A program made the position numbers and the translations under genes. From contig JAQXHN010000041.1 in the NCBI GenBank assembly GCA_029007295.1, positions 1-46,312 of the forward strand: a DNA stretch of 46,312 nt, written 5' to 3'. This DNA is from Clostridia bacterium (GTDB lineage Bacteria > Bacillota > Clostridia > Oscillospirales > CAG-272). Positions 42,010 through 46,312 of the stretch are shown in pieces. The first letter of the stretch is position 1, and every line of letters starts with the position of its first letter. The notes below the pieces were generated by a model. That model saw only the letters and a list, made by a program, of their open reading frames with translations. It was not told the origin of the DNA and made no database searches.

Positions 42010-42231
42010 ATGTTTAAGAAAATCAGAAACAAGGTAAACTCCGCAATTTCCACTGTCCGCGCTACTGTCGCCTGTAAAAAGGCTGAGGGTTATGTCGATT
42101 CCGGCGTAAAGATTCTCATTGCCGTCGTTATCGGTGCTCTCCTGCTCGGCGGACTGTATCTGCTGTTCAACGGCACCATTATGCCCACTGTCACCACCAA
42201 GATTCAGGGCTTGTTCAATTACGCAGGTTAA
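42010..42231 (+). CDS. Small pilin-like membrane peptide, copy 2 (DUF6133-like)
   Basis: 73 residues, a paralogue of the preceding gene. The 28 residues from KKAEGYVDSG through the hydrophobic helix to LLLGGLY are identical, and nearly all base differences there are synonymous, so selection keeps both copies. The N-terminal tails (MFKKIRNKVNSAIS) and extreme C-termini have drifted. The candidate peptidase site is Gly27. An AAGAATGAGG ribosome site lies before ATG. Tandem pilin copies are usual in Tad loci, where a major and a minor pilin occur. It may serve the machine encoded downstream. Confidence 0.75.
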   Translation: MFKKIRNKVNSAISTVRATVACKKAEGYVDSGVKILIAVVIGALLLGGLYLLFNGTIMPTVTTKIQGLFNYAG

Positions 42232-42300
42232 ACCGAACGGACGGAGGGGCGTCATAGGCGGCGTCCCTCCGCCTATTTTTTCTCAGAAAGGGGCGATACA

Positions 42301-42942
42301 ATGCAACACTTAATGATTCAGCCTATTATACCGCCAAGTATACCGAACTTAACTGAAAATCCGCTGATGCTCATAAAATGTTTTGTCCTGTTTGCGATAG
42401 CCGGTTTGACTGCCTTTGCGCTCAGCCGTTTTGCGGCAAATGAGTATAAGGGAAACAGGAAAAAAGCGGCTCTTTTCTTTGTCGGTATTACGGCATTCGT
42501 TACCCTTATGATGTTCTGTTTTTTTGGATGTGCTGCAACCGCTGTCAAGGGCATTATCTTCTGCCTGCTCCTTATGTTCTCCTCTTATGAGGATATTAAA
42601 ACAAGAGAGTGCGAGAACGATGTCCATATAATGATTGTGATTGCAGCGTTTATCGGGACGGATATGGCGGCTCTGCCGAATATGCTACTGTCGGCGCTGC
42701 TTGTAGGCGGCATTATGCTTGTAACCACCGTAATAACGAAAACCGGTATCGGCGGCGCGGATATAAAACTTTCCGCCGCGTGTGCGTTTATGCTCGGCAC
42801 AGTACAAGGAATGACAGGGCTGATGATAGGCTTGATACTTGCAGTCATTATCAATTCCATAAAAAACAGAAAGAAGAAAGACGAGGGATTTCCCTTGATC
42901 CCTTACCTTGCCGTCGGGTTTATGACGGCATATTTTATGTAG
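42301..42942 (+). CDS. A24-type prepilin peptidase (TadV-like)
   Basis: Membrane aspartyl protease of 213 residues with about six hydrophobic segments. The first catalytic Asp is in FSSYEDIKTREC near 99, and the second is in TGIGGADIKLSAA near 148, the GxGD motif (GGAD). It lacks the N-terminal zinc/methylase domain of PilD and so resembles TadV/CpaA. An AGAAAGGGG site precedes the ATG, 69 bases after the second pilin-like gene. Its presence makes processing of those two peptides likely. Confidence 0.9.
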   Translation: MQHLMIQPIIPPSIPNLTENPLMLIKCFVLFAIAGLTAFALSRFAANEYKGNRKKAALFFVGITAFVTLMMFCFFGCAATAVKGIIFCLLLMFSSYEDIKTRECENDVHIMIVIAAFIGTDMAALPNMLLSALLVGGIMLVTTVITKTGIGGADIKLSAACAFMLGTVQGMTGLMIGLILAVIINSIKNRKKKDEGFPLIPYLAVGFMTAYFM

Positions 42943-42960
42943 AAACAGGAGGTTGAAACC

Positions 42961-43683
42961 TTGAAGAACAGAACAATTATCGGCATTATCTGCATGATTC
43001 TTGCGGTTGCCATGACCTTTGCTGTCGCACCTATCGTAAACCGACTGACCAGCGACACAACTACGGTTGTCAGACTGAAGCAGGATGTCGGCAGAGGAGC
43101 TGAGATTACGGAGGAACTCGTTGAAACCGTAAAGGTTAAGACGGATACCATGCCGCAGGGCGTGTATGTGAAAATCGCTGATGTAGTCGGTAAATATGCG
43201 TCCTCCACCCTATATGCCGGAGATATTCTTACCAAAGCTAAGCTTTCCGGCGACGCGAACAGCGCCGAAGATGTATTTGCAACGCTAAACGGCACAAAGG
43301 TTGCGGTCAGCGTTACCATAGATACCTTTGCGGCGGGACTTTCGGGTAAGCTTCAAAACGGAGATATTATCTCCCTTATTGTTGTAGATAAAAATGCCGG
43401 AACTTCCACCATTCCCGGAGAGCTTAAATATATGAAGGTCATCACCACCACAACGGCGGGCGGTATCGACCAGGACTCGGTTGTGAAGAACGAGGACGGC
43501 AGCTTTGAGATTCCGAGCACCATTACGGTTCTTTGCAATACCGAACAGGCAAAGCTCCTTGCAAAGTATGAGGCGGACATTACCCTCCAAGCGGCGCTTG
43601 TTTACCGTGGAGATAACGAAACTGCAAACAAGTTCCTTGAAAAACAGGACGCTTTCTTTGCGGGAGGTGGCGCAAGTGAGTAA
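42961..43683 (+). CDS. cpaB: CpaB/RcpC-like Tad pilus assembly protein
   Basis: Secreted, membrane-anchored protein of 240 residues. One N-terminal hydrophobic segment (about 6-26) is followed by a SAF/beta-clip domain: VVRLKQDVGRGAEITEELVE near 35, then VGKYASSTLYAGDILTKAKL near 75. A second beta domain with LSGKLQNGDIISLIVVD near 120 matches the RcpC/CpaB pattern. CpaB is thought to help assemble the periplasmic or cell-wall side of Tad secretion systems. The start is TTG, 8 bases after AGGAGG. It overlaps the next gene by 8 bases. Confidence 0.85.
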   Translation: MKNRTIIGIICMILAVAMTFAVAPIVNRLTSDTTTVVRLKQDVGRGAEITEELVETVKVKTDTMPQGVYVKIADVVGKYASSTLYAGDILTKAKLSGDANSAEDVFATLNGTKVAVSVTIDTFAAGLSGKLQNGDIISLIVVDKNAGTSTIPGELKYMKVITTTTAGGIDQDSVVKNEDGSFEIPSTITVLCNTEQAKLLAKYEADITLQAALVYRGDNETANKFLEKQDAFFAGGGASE

Positions 43684-44389
43684 GATGATTGCCGTTTGCG
43701 GCGCTCCCGGCAGCGGCAAAACAACCGCCGCGCTTAAAATTGCGGAAGAAATCTATTACGCGAAGAAAGGCTCGGTTATATTTCTCTCGCCCGATCTGAA
43801 TGTACCTTGCCTTGCATTTATATTCCCGAACTGCAAGGAAGCGGAGCTTTATTCGGTCGGCGTAGCGCTTGACCGCACGGACATTTACCGTGAGGATGTG
43901 CTCCGCCAGATGAACCATGTCAAAACAATGGAGAACTTCGGCTTTCTTGGCTACAAAGCCGGTGAAAACAAGTATTCCTTTCCGCGACCTACCGAAGATA
44001 AAATCTTAAATCTGTTTTCCATTTTAAGAGAGCTTGCAGACTATGTAATCGTGGACTGTGCCGACGGGCTTATCTCCTCTATGGCGAAAAGCCATGCGGA
44101 CAGGCTCGTACAGCTCATTACTCCCGACCTTAAATGTATGGCGTACTATTCGTCCAATTCCGGAATGTTTGAACTTGGCGCCGAAAACCGCGTTAAGGTT
44201 ATGAATATTGCGGACAAGGATTTGTTTTTGCCTGTGTCAGAGGTTGCAAATCACTTTAAGGGCGTAGATTTTACACTTCCGTTTTCAAAGGCATTAAAAC
44301 AGCAGACCATTACGGGAACGCTGTCCGAACGGCTTCCCGACGCAAAGTACAGGAGCGTGGCGGCGGGCATTGCAAAGGCGGTGATCTGA
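43676..44389 (+). CDS. TadZ/CpaE-like MinD-family ATPase
   Basis: 237 residues. I choose GTG 43676 (reading MSKMIAVCG), 8 bases after GGAGG and inside the end of cpaB; a longer frame from 43505 overlaps cpaB. The P-loop is CGAPGSGKTT near 8, an ordinary Walker A with GKT rather than the deviant KGGxGK of ParA. YVIVDCADGLIS near 121 is the Walker B-like segment. CpaE/TadZ proteins localise pilus machinery to the cell pole. The N-terminal receiver-like domain of full CpaE is missing, and this short form is typical of conjugative elements in Firmicutes. It shares one base (TGATG) with cpaF. Confidence 0.8.
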   Translation: MSKMIAVCGAPGSGKTTAALKIAEEIYYAKKGSVIFLSPDLNVPCLAFIFPNCKEAELYSVGVALDRTDIYREDVLRQMNHVKTMENFGFLGYKAGENKYSFPRPTEDKILNLFSILRELADYVIVDCADGLISSMAKSHADRLVQLITPDLKCMAYYSSNSGMFELGAENRVKVMNIADKDLFLPVSEVANHFKGVDFTLPFSKALKQQTITGTLSERLPDAKYRSVAAGIAKAVI

Positions 44390-45702
44390 TGGCTCAGACA
44401 ATCGACTTTGTTTCTCTGCTTCATAAATCTCAGGAATATATCTCCGAAAACTATGCGGCGGCGCTTTCCGACCGCAGTAAGGTGGTGCAGCTTCGCTCAT
44501 ATATCGATAAATATCTGCACGACAGCGGCTTTGAGGTGGAAGGTATGACCTTCCGTGAACTATCGGACAGACTCTACTCTGAAATGGCGGAATATTCGGT
44601 GCTGACGAAATATCTCGGCCGTGATGAAATTGAAGAAATCAATATCAACGGTTGGGACGATATTGCCGTCACCTATACGGACGGTCATATTGAGAAAGCC
44701 AAAGAGCATTTCTATAATCCGCAGCATGCCGTAGATGTGGTGAAAAGACTTTTGCATCATTCCGGTATGATTATCGACAACGCAACGCCTATGTCGCAGG
44801 GACACCTGCCCGGCAACACCCGAATTACGGCGCTGAAAGAACCGCTTGTAGACGATGACCGTGGTATCAGCGTGTCAATCCGTCTGCTTCATCCGTCGAG
44901 GGTGGATATGAAAGCGCTTGTAAAGGGCGGTAATGCCACACAAAAAATGATAGACTTTCTCTGTATGTGTTTGCGCTACGGCGTATCCTTTGTGGTTGCC
45001 GGCGCGACTTCATCGGGTAAAACGACGCTTCTGAACGCACTTCTCACTTCTATTCCGGATAATAAGCGAATTTTTACCATTGAGTCCGGTTCCCGCGAGC
45101 TGTCGCTTGTTAAGGTTAAGGACGGCAAGGTAATCAACAATGTGGTGCATACGCTTTCCCGTCCGTCGGACAACCCGGCATACGATATAACCCAAGAGGA
45201 TTTGGTGGTAGCGTCTCTCCGATTTAATCCGGACATCGTGGTAGTCGGAGAAATGCGCGATACCGAGGCCTATTCGGCAGTGGAAGCAAGTCTAACCGGA
45301 CACACGGTTGTATCTACCATTCACGCAAGTGCGGCGGACGCGGCGCATATGCGCTTGGCTCTGCTTTGTCAGAAACGCTTTCCCATTAACTTTGCGACCT
45401 CGCTTATGCAGGCGGGACAGGCGTTTCCGGTGGTAGTATACGCTCATAAGCTGGAAGACAATTCCCGTAAGATTATGGACATCTCCGAGTGCGTGATTAC
45501 ACCCTCCGGCGAACGGGAATACCATACGCTTTTCCGTTATCGTATCACAAAAAACGAATTGAAACGCGGCAAGTACAAAATCGACGGCTACTTTGAACAG
45601 CCGGAGATTATGAGCGACCACCTGAAAGCAAAGCTTTTGCAGTTCGGTGTGCCGCAGAAAACCTTGGAGCAGTTTTTAGTAAAGGACGGTGATTTCAAGT
45701 GA
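44389..45702 (+). CDS. cpaF: CpaF/TadA-family secretion ATPase
   Basis: Hexameric type II/IV secretion ATPase of 437 residues that powers Tad pilus assembly or conjugation (VirB11 relative). An N-terminal domain with YLGRDEIEEININGWDDIA near 75 precedes Walker A VVAGATSSGKTTLLNAL near 203. Walker B PDIVVVGEMRDTEAYSAVEA lies near 282, followed by the His box TGHTVVSTIHAS. All catalytic parts are intact. The start codon overlaps the previous stop by one base, so translation is coupled. It is the best conserved landmark of this locus. Confidence 0.93.
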   Translation: MAQTIDFVSLLHKSQEYISENYAAALSDRSKVVQLRSYIDKYLHDSGFEVEGMTFRELSDRLYSEMAEYSVLTKYLGRDEIEEININGWDDIAVTYTDGHIEKAKEHFYNPQHAVDVVKRLLHHSGMIIDNATPMSQGHLPGNTRITALKEPLVDDDRGISVSIRLLHPSRVDMKALVKGGNATQKMIDFLCMCLRYGVSFVVAGATSSGKTTLLNALLTSIPDNKRIFTIESGSRELSLVKVKDGKVINNVVHTLSRPSDNPAYDITQEDLVVASLRFNPDIVVVGEMRDTEAYSAVEASLTGHTVVSTIHASAADAAHMRLALLCQKRFPINFATSLMQAGQAFPVVVYAHKLEDNSRKIMDISECVITPSGEREYHTLFRYRITKNELKRGKYKIDGYFEQPEIMSDHLKAKLLQFGVPQKTLEQFLVKDGDFK

Positions 45703-46312
45703 TCTTTTCATGTATAAGCTCGGCTCTCATTATTATATCTGTCGTGTGTCTTTTCGGACTAACGCCCGAACAGGTCACCGACGATTTAATGAAGCTGATA
45801 ACGCCTAACGATACAATGCGGGATAAATCCCGTAATCTTCGCGGAAACAAAAAGAAACACCGCCTTTACCGCACACTTGTGAAGATGAAAACCGCGCTTG
45901 CGGTTACGGGCAAATCTAAGCAGTTTACGATTGTCTGCTGTGCGTCGCTTATTCTTTTTGCGGCGGGAATTATTGTGTCGGTGCTGATAGATAACATCTT
46001 TCTTATGCCGGTACTGTCGGTTGCGTTTGCCCTGATTCCGTTTTTCTATACCACAAGCACGCTGTCATATTACGAAAAGAACACCAAGGAGGAGCTTGAA
46101 ACCGCGCTGTCTATCATTACCACCTCGTATGTACGCTCGGACGATATTGTTTCGGCGGTCAGAGAGAATATAAAGTATATCAAGCCGCCGCTTCGTGATG
46201 TGTTCAAGTCCTTTGAGGGCGAAGCGACCGCCATTTCCTCGAATATTAAACGCGCACTTTACAAGCTGAAGGATAAGGTGGACAATGAAATATTTTGGGA
46301 GTGGTGCGACAC
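45699..46312 (+). CDS. tadB: TadB-like inner-membrane platform protein, N-terminal part (partial)
   Basis: Starts with GTG 45699 inside the end of cpaF (reading MIFSCISSALIII) and is open at the right edge after 204 codons. A hydrophobic segment at 3-20, a basic region (RDKSRNLRGNKKKHRLYR), and two further hydrophobic segments at about 75-120 are visible. A cytoplasmic T2SSF-like helical part begins with YYEKNTKEELETALSIIT. The order TadZ-TadA-TadB is the standard core of Tad pilus loci; tadC should follow outside the window. Identification rests on position and topology more than motifs. Confidence 0.8.
   Translation, partial: MIFSCISSALIIISVVCLFGLTPEQVTDDLMKLITPNDTMRDKSRNLRGNKKKHRLYRTLVKMKTALAVTGKSKQFTIVCCASLILFAAGIIVSVLIDNIFLMPVLSVAFALIPFFYTTSTLSYYEKNTKEELETALSIITTSYVRSDDIVSAVRENIKYIKPPLRDVFKSFEGEATAISSNIKRALYKLKDKVDNEIFWEWCD

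Larger units (their letters stand above)
39191..46312 (+). mobile_element. Left part of an integrated conjugative-type element (right end outside the window)
   Basis: Starting next to tRNA-Trp, the gene content changes abruptly to parA, parB, spoVG-like, two small membrane peptides and a Tad/Flp-pilus-type gene run. Packing is tight, ribosome sites are strong, starts are GTG/TTG and GC appears higher. Chromosomal ParAB, SpoVG and Tad genes do not normally sit together. This set is typical of integrative and conjugative elements of Clostridia. Integrase, relaxase and the other end are not visible, so the exact left boundary is inferred, not shown by a direct repeat. Confidence 0.7.

Noticed and set aside
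1-46312. Insertion sequence, prophage, restriction or CRISPR-Cas genes
   Set aside because: None of their proteins or repeats is visible anywhere in the window.

Overview
The window looks like chromosomal DNA of a low-GC, Gram-positive anaerobe of the class Clostridia, most like the Oscillospiraceae/Ruminococcaceae. The basis is the gene content: AddAB rather than RecBCD, SLH-domain and lipobox surface proteins, a BadF/HgdC-type acyl-CoA dehydratase activase, TTGACA/TATAAT promoters with strong Shine-Dalgarno sites, and a ZTP (pfl) riboswitch over purine genes. The family-level placement is inference. Bases 1 to about 39190 are host housekeeping DNA. From about 39191 to the right edge the content changes to an integrated conjugative-type element next to a tRNA-Trp gene.

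Left part (1-13760), almost all on the minus strand. A promoter and a ZTP riboswitch with an overlapping terminator sit about 500 bases before purC and purF (cut by the left edge). A doubtful small ORF and an 85-base nested palindrome lie between them. Next come a MacB/FtsX-type ABC exporter pair behind a duplicated operator-like repeat, and a three-gene ABC importer of the PF04392 (TrpXYZ-like) class. A divergent LysR regulator shares a palindromic -35 region with that importer. Last is a two-gene HgdB-like / HgdC-like radical-enzyme activation operon.

Middle part (14278-38949). A coaE - M18 aminopeptidase - acyl carrier protein operon is followed by an SLH surface protein and a lipoprotein joining a chagasin-like domain to a VWA domain. 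Then come an ECF-transporter S component, a PrsA-like foldase, a zinc-ribbon membrane protein and mtlD. A GyrB/ParE paralogue without an adjacent A subunit leads an operon with addB and addA. On the minus strand follow dut, a NERD protein, an acyl carrier protein and an AMP-forming acyl ligase. A probably leaderless membrane-anchored gene, pyk and a small lipoprotein close this part.

Right part (39115-46312). After tRNA-Trp(CCA) there is a 380-base gene-free junction with tRNA T-arm-like scraps and mutually exclusive hairpins. Then come parA, parB and a spoVG homologue, two near-duplicate small pilin-like membrane peptides, a GxGD prepilin peptidase, CpaB, a TadZ/CpaE-like ATPase, the CpaF/TadA secretion ATPase and the start of TadB. 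Genes overlap or nearly touch, and several begin with GTG or TTG. The layout suggests an integrative element that carries its own partition genes and a Tad/Flp-type pilus, possibly built from two atypical pilins. This is the part most likely to hold something little described.
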